A stretch of DNA of 58,000 nt, from the NCBI GenBank assembly GCA_014529385.2, contig CM043944.1, positions 80,510,384-80,568,383 on the forward strand, given 5' to 3'. The notes beneath the pieces were generated by a model, which saw only the letters and a program-made list of their open reading frames with translations, ran no database searches and was not told the origin of the DNA. Shown one piece after another: positions 1 to 10,482 of this stretch (its first letter is position 1; each line of letters starts with the position of its first letter). A program made the position numbers and the translations under genes. This DNA is from Adiantum capillus-veneris (taxonomy: Eukaryota > Streptophyta > Polypodiopsida > Polypodiales > Pteridaceae).

Positions 1-312
1 TCTACACCCTTGGGCTATGGAAGATGAAGGGAAACTAAATGAAGTATCATGGCCATAACCCTCGTGCGAGTCTTCACCATCAACACCCACCTATCCGCCA
101 TGTGCTCTACCATGCTCTCCTTTCTCATTCCTCTACCCTATGCTCCCCATTCCTCTCCTTTGAGGTTTTGTGAGTATGTTTTCTTGCAATGTTTTGCCCA
201 TGTGAGGTGCCACCTAGTCTTGTGTTTGGAGTGAGCTTGTGTATGTGTGAAGGGTGTGCGGATTCGCCATCCTTTTGTGGTGCCTAAGTACTAAGCCACT
301 ATACCCCCTCCC

Positions 313-315
313 TCA

Positions 316-387
<72 letters not shown>
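313..387. repeat. (CT)n microsatellite
   Basis: An almost pure CT dinucleotide tract of about 70 bases with one TTT interruption near 330. It generates spurious Ser/Leu ORFs. No gene is supported between 1 and 596; the short ORFs there have no recognisable content. Confidence 0.95.
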
Positions 388-389
<2 letters not shown>

Positions 390-596
390 TGATCTCATTC
401 CCTTTCCTCTTCATCATTACTCCCAAGCATCCATTTCTCTTGGATGAAAACTTTGTTATGGTGGTGTGTTATTTGCGTCCTAGCCGCTGAAGCTAGGTGG
501 TGCCCCCTGTTTGCTTTATCATGACAGGCTCGAGGCACGCCATTCGGTCCCCGGTGTTTTAGAGGCCGTCGGGGTTCGGGGTTCGCTTTGCTCCCG

Positions 597-872
597 TCAG
601 CGGATTTCTGCAAATACCCTTGCTATTTTTCGGCGCCGCTGCGGTTGTCTTGGGGGCACTTGCACATTTGCTGGCGGGCGGAGTTTAGGCTTCTTGAAAA
701 ACTTAGACTTGCGTCTATTTACATGCTTAGGGGCTGGTTCTGCAGCCTCTTCTGATTCTTCTTCTTCCCTTGGTTGCCGATCTTGTCGTGTGGGGAGAGC
801 TCCTTGGCCTTGAGGCAATGCCTTACCCCAACGGCCACCCGGTGTGTGCGCGGTATTTTTTCTCGCAGCCAT
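597..872 (-). CDS. Small basic protein with histone-H3-tail-like N-terminus (possibly degenerate)
   Basis: A 91-codon ATG-started ORF with a strong plant start context (GCCACC before ATGG). The N-terminus reads MAARKNTAHTPGGRWGKA, which recalls the H3 tail: K at position 4, T6, A7, then a GG followed by KA. The middle is acidic (EEEESEEAAEP) and the C-terminal third is very basic (KHVNRRKSKFFKKPK, RQPQRRRK), as in a nuclear or nucleic-acid-binding protein. No known domain is recognised. It lies about 100 bases downstream, on the same strand, of another ORF with an H3-like start. Both may be parts of one decayed gene or mobile-element ORF. The function is unknown; the H3 resemblance is seen in the sequence, and any mimicry is inference. 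Confidence 0.4.
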   Translation of the reverse strand: MAARKNTAHTPGGRWGKALPQGQGALPTRQDRQPREEEESEEAAEPAPKHVNRRKSKFFKKPKLRPPANVQVPPRQPQRRRKIARVFAEIR

Positions 873-976
873 GGTGGCTCACTCTCTGATTCGGTGTCTG
901 TATGGACCACCCAAGTCTTGGATGGTCCTACTTGTGATTGGGGGCGTGACGGCTGCTCCCTATCGGACTCTGATGT

Positions 977-1240
977 TTACTGGTCCTCTGCTTCTCTCCA
1001 GCACTGGGCACGTTGCTTCATTCTCTTTCTAGGTGTTATATCTTGAGGAGGTGGAGATTCAACAGTCCTTGATGACTCTCGTGCCCTACCACCATGCCCA
1101 CTACCAGAAGAGTTGCTGGAACGGCCATGTGTTCGTGGCCGTTTTCTTGTGCCTTTAATCCATGACGGCTTCTCACATCCTTGGAGGGTGTTTTTGTTGG
1201 CAGGCGGATGCTCTTTCGCTGTTTGTTTGGTGAGTGCCAT
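977..1240 (-). CDS. Small basic protein starting MALTKQTAK, H3-tail-like; probably truncated by a stop
   Basis: An 87-codon ATG-started ORF. Residues 2-9 (ALTKQTAK) match the H3 tail ARTKQTAR at six of eight positions, with K4 retained. The rest is rich in Arg, Lys, Ser, Gly and Pro (GTRKRPRTHGRSSNSSGSGHGG) and has no H3 fold. The frame ends at TAA 977-979 but stays open beyond it to 719, through a Ser/Glu-rich stretch (HTDTESESE). It may therefore be a longer protein with a nonsense mutation. No histone fold, GAG domain or transposase motif is visible. It could be a chance match in a low-complexity basic protein. Confidence 0.4.
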   Translation of the reverse strand: MALTKQTAKEHPPANKNTLQGCEKPSWIKGTRKRPRTHGRSSNSSGSGHGGRARESSRTVESPPPQDITPRKRMKQRAQCWREAEDQ

Positions 1241-1321
1241 TTCGTTGGTAAGAGCTCACCTATTCTTAAGAAATTAGTGATTTATGAGAGCATGCAATAT
1301 TTATAAGGGCCCTGTTCACAC

Positions 1322-2024
1322 TAATTTTTTTAAAAGAAGTATTATTTTTTAAATAAACATGTCGCTAAGAGTTCGACCCTGTGTTCGCGTTTAGTGACTC
1401 GCGCAGTATCCACTTTGATCCTTGTCGCACTCTGCATCGCCGCCATGCAGCATGCTTGGTGGGACCTTGCGACATTTGCCACTTGTTGTTATGCTCTTGA
1501 CGACTCCATTTGCGCACTTCAATAGAAATCTTGGATTGTCGCGCACGCTCCATTGTGAGCTTACGAGCAAATGTTGTGCGAAAAAACCAGTTGAACATCT
1601 CCTCCAAATAATTAGATTGCACCATTCCACCACCATGTCGAGTATTTTTGAAGTACACTCCCCTTGCTCGATAATTTTTTAAAAGAAGTATTATTTTTTA
1701 AATAAACATGTCGCTAAGAGTTCGACCCTGTGTTCACGTTTAGTGACTCGCGCAGTATCTACTTTGATCTTTGTTGCACTCTGCATCGCCGCCATGCAGC
1801 ATGCTTGGTGGGACCTTGCGACATTTGCCACTTGTTGTTATGCTCTTGACGACTCCATTTGTGCACTTCAATAGCAATCTTGGATTGTCGCGCACGCTCC
1901 ATTGTGAGCTTACGAGCAAATTTTGTGCGAAAAAACCTGTTGAACATCTCCTCCAAATAATTGGATTGCACCATTCCACCACCATGTCGAGTATTTTTGA
2001 AGTACACTCCCCTTGCTCGATAAT
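1322..2024. repeat. Tandem duplication, two copies of about 349 bp
   Basis: Copy 1 (about 1322-1673) and copy 2 (about 1673-2024) are in direct orientation with a 349-base offset; for example AAAAGAAGTATT occurs at 1332 and 1681, and TTAGTGACTCGCG at 1391 and 1740. They differ at few positions by eye. On the minus strand both copies encode the same C-terminal peptide (motif NTRHGGGMVQSNYLEEMFN), so the unit contains the last exon of the minus-strand gene upstream. Confidence 0.92.
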
Positions 2025-2136
2025 GGGACTTCTCCATGCCTTGAGTGCTAAAAATTTCAAGCGATCCATACTTGTGCATAAAAAATGCACCATGCGCAAA
2101 CAAGATATGTTGTTCACATGAGTAAACGATCCACAT
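1759..2136 (-). CDS. Terminal exon of uncharacterised repetitive-family protein
   Basis: An open minus-strand frame whose coding core reads LFAHGAFFMHKYGSLEIFS and then QGMEKSHYRARG, NTRHGGG, YLEEMFNRFFRT. It follows the large exon at 2186-3325 on the same strand and continues its theme. From memory, a QG/QP-x-EKxxH...GG...EYENR-like ending is typical of a multi-copy family of uncharacterised eukaryotic proteins seen in cnidarians, amphioxus and other repeat-rich genomes; I could not check this. The 3' half is duplicated at 1322-1673, giving a second near-identical reading of the last exon (about 1365-1658). Confidence 0.5.
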   Translation of the reverse strand: MWIVYSCEQHILFAHGAFFMHKYGSLEIFSTQGMEKSHYRARGVYFKNTRHGGGMVQSNYLEEMFNRFFRTKFARKLTMERARQSKIAIEVHKWSRQEHNNKWQMSQGPTKHAAWRRCRVQQRSK

Positions 2137-2185
2137 TATTAAATAAAAACAATCCCTTGTTATGAATACACCATGAATAACTTAC

Positions 2186-3325
2186 CATGTAATGTGTGAT
2201 GTTATTTTCACCCCAAGAAAGGGTGAAGACCTTGGTAAAATCCACCAAAGCTTCTTGAAATGATTGACGTTGTTCTTCTGTTGTGCTGTTAAGGCCCATA
2301 AGCTTGACCATTTTATCAAAATGGGCCCAAACTTGCTTGCGCTTGTTTGCAAGCTCGCCATTTGAATCATTGTCAGTAGTAGCTTTGCATAACTCCTTCC
2401 AAAGCTCCCAAAGGTTACCTGCCTGCTGGTTGGAGCTGTTTTGAGCATCATATCGACTTGGCTTTCCTTGGGAAACTCTCTTCAAAAAGTGTCTAGCTTT
2501 TTGTCCACTCATTGACACTTGTTGAGCAATTTCATGGGCCTCCCCTGTGTTCTTTGCAGCAACTACAGACACATTTCCACCGTGACAGCCAATGGAATTC
2601 AAGAGTACCTCCACTCTTTCGATCGCTTCCTGGGACTTTTCCAACGGTTTCATTGTGAAAGCATAGTCAATGTGGAGCTTCAATAGCCTATCAAAAATGC
2701 GCATGAATGTGTGTAATGTACAAAAATGTACATTCCATAGAGGAAATCGAAAGATTGGATTCCAAGCATGGTCCTTTTGATCACGGTCTGGGGCATTGAG
2801 CATGGGACATCTCAGAATAGACGCTTCCCATTCTCTACCTTCATCTCCGACATCACAAAAATCTAACCCTTGTTCTCCATGCCCTTGCCATGGAAGCATG
2901 TAACCGGCCTTTGCAGTGCTCTTATGTGATTTTTTTCCATTAGGTTTGTACCCTCGAGTGAAAAATGGACAAGGCATGAGAGAAGAAGCCCCTTGTTTGC
3001 ATCCAAGCAAACACTTTATGGTCTTCAAATCCCCACCTAAGTGCCACTCCACATCATAACTACCAAAGCCCTCAATCTCCAACTTCTGACCTGCAATTTG
3101 GGAGTGTATTACTTTTGTGATCCATGGAGTTCTCTCAAAAATCCATGAAAGTACTCCATTGGTCTCTTTGGGCACCTCAATAGCACCCAACCACCAAATG
3201 TCTTTCTCTGATTGCACGCTAAAAGATAGGGTGGGATATGGCTCGACTGAATCCCTTTGCTTGGTTTGTAGAAGGGCCTCGTTCATTAGAGTGACACTTA
3301 GCCTCTCTAACCTTCGGCCTTTCAC
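2186..3325 (-). CDS. Large central exon of uncharacterised, probably mobile-element-derived protein
   Basis: About 380 open codons. The frame is entered by splicing rather than at an ATG: the first codon of the open stretch is GTG, and an AG lies just upstream. A good splice donor (ACATG/GTAAGTT) lies at 2186/2185, so I end the exon there; reading on gives only intron-like sequence. Visible features are a block HLGGDLKTIKCLLGCKQGA followed by a Cys/Phe-rich stretch (MPCPFFTRG), a helical block LHTFMRIFDRLLKLH, and a Lys/Arg-rich Gln segment near VSMSGQKARHFLKRV. The first two resemble the GGDxKFLLxxxGxxGA...C and LHxxLRIxDxLL blocks of an uncharacterised repetitive eukaryotic family (recalled from memory). 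No catalytic triad is recognised. It is probably TE-derived. Confidence 0.55.
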
Positions 3326-3579
3326 TATTTGACACTAATCGAGTTTCTGTACAAAAGCGACTTTTGTGCCAAGCACTACAAAATAAATAGTGCTAAGACC
3401 TTAAACTTCAGCGTCTATGATAAGAATAATACCAAAGAAAAAAGTAAAGTGTGTCACCTTCTTCAGGTAACTCGTAAAATCTAAGCATGGCTTCTTGAAG
3501 CCTTCTAAGATCCACGAAAATATTGTTCCACATTGTGTAAGGAAAGACCTTCTCCGAAGGTCTTATGGATTGTTTCTTA

Positions 3580-4024
3580 CCTTTTCCCCTTGTCTTTGTT
3601 GCGCACGAAGCTAAAGGGAAGTTGGCATTGTGTCCTCAATGTGTAGGTATGTCCCAATGCAGGAGAACACATCTTCGTTTGTGGCCTTCTTTGCGAGCTT
3701 GACCTTGTGAGGAACGGGAAATAAGTTTTCCACAATGCCATGTTCTTTGAGGGCATCCTTTAGGAGTTGAAAAATAGCCTGATAGGCTTTGGTGCTGATT
3801 CCAGCCTCATCACAAGCTTGTTGAACATCATCATCACTAACCATATTTCTTAATTTACGCATAAGGTCCTTGGTGACTGCATCCTTAATGTGCTTACCTC
3901 CAGGTGATTGTAAGATAGAAATCACGTCCTCGGAATTGAGACAACTAGTGAGAAGGTTGACTTGATTATCTTGGCTTGTTCCACCGCATGCCTCTGGATG
4001 AAGTTTCTGGCAACAAATAAACAT
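3580..4024 (-). CDS. Upstream exon of the same minus-strand gene
   Basis: The open frame 3611-4024 carries CDEAGISTKAYQAIFQLLKD and then IVENLFPVPHKVKLAKKATNED, a helical segment that in this family precedes the GGDxK domain (recalled, unverified). A splice acceptor (TTTGTTGCCAG) lies just before the QKLHPEACGG reading at about 4010. A convincing donor (GGGGAAAAG/GTAAGAAA) lies at about 3580, but reaching it needs a frame change near 3625. The exon may be slightly damaged or the end mispredicted. About 250 bases of AT-rich putative intron separate it from the next exon. Confidence 0.45.
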
Positions 4025-4077
4025 AAATGTTATAAAATAGTGTGAAGTAAGAATGCATCATGCAAGTAAAGACCAAA

Positions 4078-4534
4078 TCACCTTGTGGCTGCAACTCGTC
4101 GTTTGCGTGCTCCTCCGGAATGTTGAAGAGTTTCAATGGATGAATACGGGCGTTTGCATTCCCTTGCACCAAGGGGTGTTTCTTTCAAGTATGTGATGGT
4201 GTTGGTAAGCTTCTGGATGTGGGACTCCTTTTCTTGCATTTGTTGTTCAAGACTTTTAACTACCCTCTCCGAAGAGGCAACACTCTCTTGTAATGCCGTC
4301 GTCTTGAGGTGAAGAGCTTGACATTCGTGCATCCACATATGCAAAGAAGCACCTGCACCCATACACAGCTGCTTGCAATAGCCTAACAAGCCTGCTTCTC
4401 CCCTCCCAAAAAATTGAAGAAATGTGGAAAGGCTATTAAACGGTGGATGGAAGTGGCTTATAGGATCGTAAGGGTACAAATGGCCATCCACCCAAATGTC
4501 AACATTGGTCTCACAAGCGGTGCGACGTTCCTAT
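4078..4534 (-). CDS. N-terminal, coiled-coil exon of the same minus-strand gene
   Basis: The frame opens after an AG acceptor (TCATAG/GAACGTCG) at about 4534 and runs to a TGA that overlaps a donor-like CACAAG/GTGATT at about 4081. It contains an aromatic segment (HLYPYDPISHFHPPFNSL), a Cys/Met region, and then a clear coiled coil with heptad spacing (SERVVKSLEQQMQEKESHIQ). The coil is followed by a basic tail, GGARKRRVAATR. Joining the simplest donor and acceptor to the next exon does not keep frame, so boundaries are uncertain or the gene is decayed. An earlier exon may lie in 4535-4640. Confidence 0.45.
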
Positions 4535-4694
4535 GATGACCTTTGATCACCCTCACTAGTGGTCTTCGGTGCAAATGCCGTGGGTAAGTGAATATGTATG
4601 CTTTTGGTGTGCGGAGTATGTGGTGGTGGAAGCAAACCATTTATGATGTCCATGAGCACCATGGAAGCTATTGCGTGAGGAAGCAAATGATGAA

Positions 4695-4846
4695 AAGATA
4701 GAGGGGGAAGGGTAGAGAGGCCAAGCAGGATGGGAGGAGAGAAGGAGGGAGGGGGGGGAGGAAGAGATTGGGGAGGAGGAGGAAGGTAGGGGCAGAGAGG
4801 GAGAGGAGAGGTAGAGGGAGAGAGGAGGGAGGAGGAGGAGAGAACA
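4695..4846. repeat. Purine-rich (GGA/GAG) low-complexity tract
   Basis: About 150 bases almost entirely A and G on the plus strand, including a run of eight G near 4751. It lies upstream of the minus-strand gene's first recognisable exon, so on the coding strand it is a CT-rich, promoter- or leader-like tract. From 4847 to 5264 the sequence is AT-rich with homopolymers and no supported gene. Confidence 0.85.
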
Positions 4847-5264
4847 AAATGTTTATTACTTTTTGGGGGAAAAGATTTTTGAAAAAATGGACTTTCTAAG
4901 CTTCTGGGTTAAAAAATGGGTCAAAAAATGATTTTTGGATATGTATATACGTTGGGAGGGAGTTTTAAGTAAAAAACAAATAAAAATGAATTTTTTTTAA
5001 AAAAAGTCAAATTTTGACTCTTTTTGACCCACGGAATTGTTGATGTGGACACACCCTTATGATTCCTTCACTTTAAAAAAAGCTAGAGAGAGAAAGCAAC
5101 CCTTTAGGTCCACATCCTACATTTGTCTTAAAAAAAGGCTAGAAAAGCCTACTCAAAACTACCTTCTTCAATGCCCTTGCCCCCTAAACCCCACACGACA
5201 TTAGCCTTAATCCCTAAAAATTAGGATTCCTTACAAGGCCCATGCAAGGTTCATATTTCTCCTA

Positions 5265-8200
5265 ATGAGCCGCGGAGAAGGCCACGAAAAAGCTAAACCA
5301 AAAAGAGCAACTACAAGAATTGCCTGCATATCAACTGGACCCCGAGTCAGTCAAGGCGGCAAAAGCATCCTATCTTTCTAAAGAACAACTGGAAGACACT
5401 ATACCACGGTCTTCACTGGCAGGTTCAAGAGTGAAGAAGGGCATCAGGTGGAGTTGCAAATCTTGCCTAAAGAGGTCTACGATGTAGCTGCAAAGCCAAA
5501 AACCAAAGAAGCTAACCGCAGGTTGGGACTCCGATATTTCTAAAAACAAGATCCTTGCAGAGTGGACTTTCAAAAAGCTTACGAGCTTCTGTCCACCATC
5601 AAAGAAGACAGAACTGCCCAGATATCAGACACCAAAGGGAACAAGGTCGAGGTGGTAATCACAAAAGAAATAGTGGCAGAGGCACTAAGACTGCCCACTA
5701 AAGGAATGACCATGCCGGCAAGAGATAGGAAAACCACAGGTACATTTACCAAGGAGACAACCGCGGCTACATTCGCCGATCTCATCCACAAATAGGTGGA
5801 AGATCCAACCCATCTCTACCATCAACACTTTTATTTCCTAGCAAAAAGGCCACCAAGGTACACGACACCAAATCAAGCCGTGGCTACCACCTTTACTCAG
5901 GTTCTGAAGTCAACAACAAGGCAGCGCCTGGATCAGGTGCAGTATGTCTTGAAAACCTTAAAGGGCACCAAGAAGGAGGGTAAAGTCACATACTTGGGTG
6001 TGCCATAAGTGTTGACAAGAATAGCCTATCATACCATTGGCATGACCGATAATCTACCTCTTGCCCCTGATCAGAATACATGGATCTTGGCATCACAACC
6101 CTCTCCAAGAGCTACAAGATCAGGTAAAGGATCTTTTAAATCAGGTGATGAATCAGATGACAGCTCAACAGAAAGGCATAGTAGCGAGAGCTCTGACAAC
6201 GAGGAAAGAAGGCAGAGAATTGAAGAAAGGAAAAGAAAAGATGTGGCCGCTCATCAAGAAGAGCCTATGCAAAAACAAGCGTGTTTTGAAAGAGAAAAAC
6301 GGGCTTACCAGTGCAGTAGGCAAGAACAAGGAAAGGACCTAGAAAAGTGGGCACCCACAGGACTGAAAGGACTTCGAACGAAGCATCATACAAAAAAAGA
6401 GACCGAGGATCCAAAAGATTATTTAGAGAGAATGTACCAGGAGGCCGAAGCCCTAAAGCTAAGTGAGGCAGAAGAAGTAGCAAAGAAAGCTCAGGAAGCG
6501 GCGACCCAAGAGCAAAGCCAGGCATCTCCCCGACCCACCTCACGGCCACTGGAACACCAGGACCATCCCATGCCTAGTCCACCACCATCACCGCCAAGCC
6601 AAGATATTAATGAAGAAACCGAGACCGAAATAGAAAAATATTCTGAATTCACCCACCAAACAGAAGCTACACAAAAAGCTGACCACACCAAATGACAGGA
6701 GGAAAAAGAAGACGAGCTCGAAAAGCAGCAGGCAGAAGTAGAAACTCAAAATCCGACGAGAGAAACTGATAAAGAAGTAGATACAGTAAAAGAGCATACC
6801 ACTCCACACAAGAAAGAGCCCGAGCCAGAGAAGGCAGAAAGGCCAGCACCTGAAGAGACCGTAAGGGTTGAGACAACACCAGCTATTTCCACTCAGCCAG
6901 AAACTACCGAGGCATCAAAGCCTCAAGATGGCCAAGGAAAAGAACAACCATCCACCTCTACAGTGCCACCAGCACTGACAACATATAAAGAAGCAACACA
7001 GGAGGCTACAGGCACATCTCAACTAGCAAGACAGGAGGAGTGGCAGTCCAATGACAAAGTAATTTTACAAGTAAACGAGTATGCAAGGTAGATGCAAGAC
7101 GTGATGGAGAAACTCCGCTCATCAGCCTTAAACTGCAGCACAAAATCCAAAGAACTAGAGATTGTCATCGATGCTCTACAAGGAGAGCTCGACGACAGGA
7201 TGATTACTATCACTGATCTCCAAAGGCAAGTGCAAGAGCTAAAGATGGAAGCGAAATAGCATCAGATAGCTAGGGACAGACAACAAAAGGAAATGGAAGA
7301 ATTAGGTGAACTCCTCACTAAATTATTTGATGCCTGCAAGGTGAAAGATGAGCAGCTGACAGAAGTGATGAATGAACTTCTTACCACCTCTCTGTCAGCT
7401 CAGAAGATTCAAGTGCAATTAGATGTAGCCAACGCTTCTCTGCAATATTCCAAACAGAGAATCAATGATCACGCCATTTTCTTGCGGCAAATCAGAAAAA
7501 ATCTAGCCGTGGCCTCGATCAAGGGAACAGCTGAAGTGTACAAGGCACTTGAAAAGAAAAACAGATATTTGGAACTGGAATTGAAGCTTGAACAGTCACA
7601 GTGTAGAGACCTGGCACTGATGCGGGTCCAAAGAGAGGAGGAGCTCCTAAAGGAGATTGCAGAACTGAAGTGTATGAATCAACTCCTCAGAGATGGAAAT
7701 CCCGACACACAGGTAGAGGTAGGCACTTCAAAGCCGCCCCAAATTGACATTCCCTCGGTCTCATTTGTTGAATTTGAGACGCAGTCTATAGCAGAGCCGA
7801 GTGGTGATGAAGACTTTCAGGTCCACATTACTAACGAAGATACAGTGCCAATGGTCCAGCTGTCAAAAGCTAAAGAAGACGCACTAAAGGAAAAGATCAC
7901 CTTAGAGGTGGATGAGTAGTGGAAGGCTGCTATGGATTGGGAGTTGAGAGTTTTACATTCTATCAACGTCACTCAACTCACTCCCAATCAAATCAACACT
8001 CAATGGCACCAACTATCCCTGTCATACCCTCTCATCAAGGTAGAACTCTTACAGGTAAAAGAAAGGCTGTACAAGGATATACAAGAAGATGGTGCAGATA
8101 AAGACCACCCGAAGTGGAGGTTAAGTTGGCTGAACAAGAATCCGAGGTATCTAATTATGTTCACAAGAGCACCTGCAGCCTTACAAAAAGATCCAACATT

Positions 8201-8812
8201 TTGTCCTGTACCCAGAGTAAGGACATGGCAAGCGCATGAAGCACTGCAGAAGAAAAGGCCAACATGGCTCAATTTCCACAGGGTGCCAGCTCCAGAGAGA
8301 GGCCGAGTGACGGAAGAATACATGGTGAAAATCCTAACGGGCATCATGACATTCTTCAAAAGTCTGCTAGATCTCTCCTGTGCAATGTTATATAAGATCT
8401 GCAGAATGCTACTCACATGCATACAGGTTTTCAATGAGCCTGAGTAGATAGAAGTCCCATGGCTCTCATTTTTAGAAGGAAACAAAGGCCTATGCTACGA
8501 TCTGAGTGGGCAACTTTCAGAAGAAATCCTTTACGAATTCTATGCCAAATGCATGTTTTGCATAATATGCTAGCCTTTGAAGAAGCATTCTACATTGGAT
8601 TCTTCACCTGGCGAACGAAGATATTTGCACCGTTGATAAGAAACCTCACATCCAGATTTGTAGGCTATTCAGCGGTGGAACTAAAAAACCAAGTCACCAT
8701 GCAAATTTTGCAAGTGCCTGACAAAGAACGCAAAATCAGATATCAAAAGGAACTGAAAGCATTGAAAGACCGCCTCGCCCACCGTCAACCCGAAGACTAC
8801 TTCAGCCCATAA
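5265..8812 (+). pseudogene. Long decayed ORF with coiled coils, likely the protein of a large non-autonomous LTR element
   Basis: From the ATG at 5265 a single frame can be followed to 8447 through nine in-frame stops at 5379, 5541, 5793, 6006, 6693, 7089, 7257, 7917 and 8445, with no frameshift. A shift near 8560 then leads to a frame ending ...ALKDRLAHRQPEDYFSP at 8812. In order: a basic N-terminus; a domain around VEVVITKEIVAEALRLPTKG; a charged Ser/Glu/Lys and Pro-rich linker (about 6100-7000); coiled coils at about 7090-7700 (DALQGELDDRMITITDLQRQ); and a C-terminal helical domain at about 7930-8790 with conserved-looking Trp and Pro (DKDHPKWRLSWLNKNPRY). I do not recognise the family. 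A polypurine tract and LTR start follow within 40 bases, so this is probably the body of a large retrotransposon derivative. No 5' LTR is found in the window. Confidence 0.6.
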
Positions 8813-8836
8813 AGTTGTGTCAAGGGACGTCACAGG

Positions 8837-8897
8837 TGAGAAGGGGGGGAATGTTAGCAGCAAGCTAACGTGGACACCATTTTTTGGAGTTCTCCTT
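8837..8897 (+). mobile_element. Polypurine tract and first 46 bp of an LTR interrupted by Copia D
   Basis: A purine tract (GGTGAGAAGGGGGGGA, 8837-8850) is followed by TGTTAGCAGCAAGCTAAC at 8852, a TG-initiated LTR-like start with a small internal inverted repeat (GTTAGC...GCTAAC). The sequence is cut at 8897 by Copia D and resumes at 12283 after the duplicated CTCCTT. The far end of this LTR was not located; 12283-13140 probably contains it. Confidence 0.6.
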
Positions 8898-9072
8898 CTT
8901 AGGGTATAGGCGACTGTGCCTTGCCCGGCCGCCCAGAGGCTGGCGCCCACTGACTTGTATACCTTATACATAGCATAAGTGTATAGGGGGCTTCTCATTG
9001 ATTGAGTCTCCACACCCATATCTGTGTGTCGTGTGCTCTTCTCCTTCCTCTTCTCTCTTGCACAGTTCCTTT
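8898..9072 (+). repeat. 5' LTR of Copia D
   Basis: It aligns along its length with 12099-12276; shared blocks include CTTGTATACCTTATACATAG and TCTTCTCCTTCCTCTTCTC. The first few bases (CTTAGGG against TGTTGGGG) have diverged, so the canonical TG is lost here. Differences of roughly 10% by eye indicate an old insertion. Confidence 0.88.
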
Positions 9073-9073
9073 A

Positions 9074-9092
9074 ATTGGTATCAGAGCTGAAG
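9074..9092 (+). promoter_or_regulatory. Primer-binding site of Copia D
   Basis: TTGGTATCAGAGCTGAAG directly after the 5' LTR contains TGGTATCAGAGC, the complement of the 3' end of plant initiator methionine tRNA, the usual Copia primer. From here to 10482 is a leader without a supported ORF. Confidence 0.9.
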
Positions 9093-10482
9093 TTCAGTGC
9101 ATTTTTGCGTAATCGCACGCGCATGCACTTTTCAGGTAGATTTTGGATATGGAGCTTGGAAATTCACACTCGGCGTTCCGGGAACATTTCCAACAGGTGA
9201 CTTGAGAGTTTACCCCCCTTTCAAAGCTGTTTATGCCCTCAGAATTTTGTTTTGAGCACTACATCAGAAGATAGGTTTCAGCCGCAAAGAAACCCGTCTT
9301 TTGTAGATTGGCAAGCAGGAGGTGGATTGTTTTGATTTGCTCGATTGTGAACATTTGCAAGTGTTACAAGATCGGGTTTGACTCCCAAGTATAGGTTGAG
9401 TCTAGTACTCCCACAGGTGTTGCAGTTGCAGTTGAGTGGTTCTCCTGCAGTGTTGTGGCTTGCATACATGGTCTTTGAGTAGGTAATGCTCTATGTATGC
9501 TTATGTAGTGAGCAGTAGATCTTGTGAGCAAGTGCAGAGGTTGGTTGTCGATGATATGTATGGTCACATGTGGTACTCTTTGTGAGCATTTGTTGGACAC
9601 AGGTTTGCAGAGCTTATGCATGTATGTTGAGTGTAGTTTGATGCGCATTGATTGCTCATTGTATTGAGCTTGCAGGACAATGGTTATTTTGTGTTGATAG
9701 CCATTGTGCGTCGAAACTCTGGCGAAATTTTACCAGGATTTTTATGCCTATAAGTTGATGCTATCCAGGTTGTGATTGCGATTGCACTCAGTGATTATGT
9801 TCGGTGTTCTTTGCAAGTGGGAGCTTAGTGCATGTATGCATTGATACCACATAGTGTGGGCTTGGTGATTAGCTCACGGTTTGACAGGTGTACAGTTATC
9901 TTGGCACACTCACAGGAGTGAATATTGTGATGTATGCTTGTGTGGCTATGAGCTAGGTAGCCGGATTTGAGCACTAATGGCTTGAGGGTTTGCAACAAGT
10001 TTCAGCTACAGGTTTACAAGTTTACAGGCAGGTTTGAGGGCTTATTTGGGTGCTGAATTTTCAGCCATTGTTTCCTCTTTGCCGGTGTCCATGTATGGCT
10101 TAGTTGTAGGCTGATCTGGGACACGTTTGTGATTTGTTTATGCAGTTGTTTAAGAGCTGAATTTTGGGGCTGTTTTGGGGCTGATTTGCAGCCATATTTT
10201 ATAGCCATATAGGAGCTTGGTTTACTCTACGGGAGCCTCGTACACTTGGCATTTGGGATTTGCATCATTGCCATTTGTGGAGCACAGTGTGGTTACACTA
10301 CTGCGAGATATTTATGCGTGGATTCACATGAGCATTGTAGGTGCTGGTGAGCTCTTTTTTTGAGAGCATTATCTCGTTGCAAGTTTCTTCTTTTGGATTA
10401 GTTGAGTGCATTTTATTGCTACAGTACCTAGAGTAGAGTGACAGCTCTTGGTTATTTTTGACATTCACTTATAGTAGTCAAT

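Noticed and set aside
254-490. ORF over the CT microsatellite
   Set aside because: Its length comes from Ser/Leu codons of the repeat; there is no protein-like content.
2182-2451. Overlapping minus-strand ORF in another frame
   Set aside because: A shadow of the large exon at 2186-3325.
5265-8812. Possible organellar gene needing RNA editing
   Set aside because: An adjacent PPT and LTR start, and surrounding nuclear retrotransposons, argue for a nuclear mobile element; kept only as a low-probability alternative.
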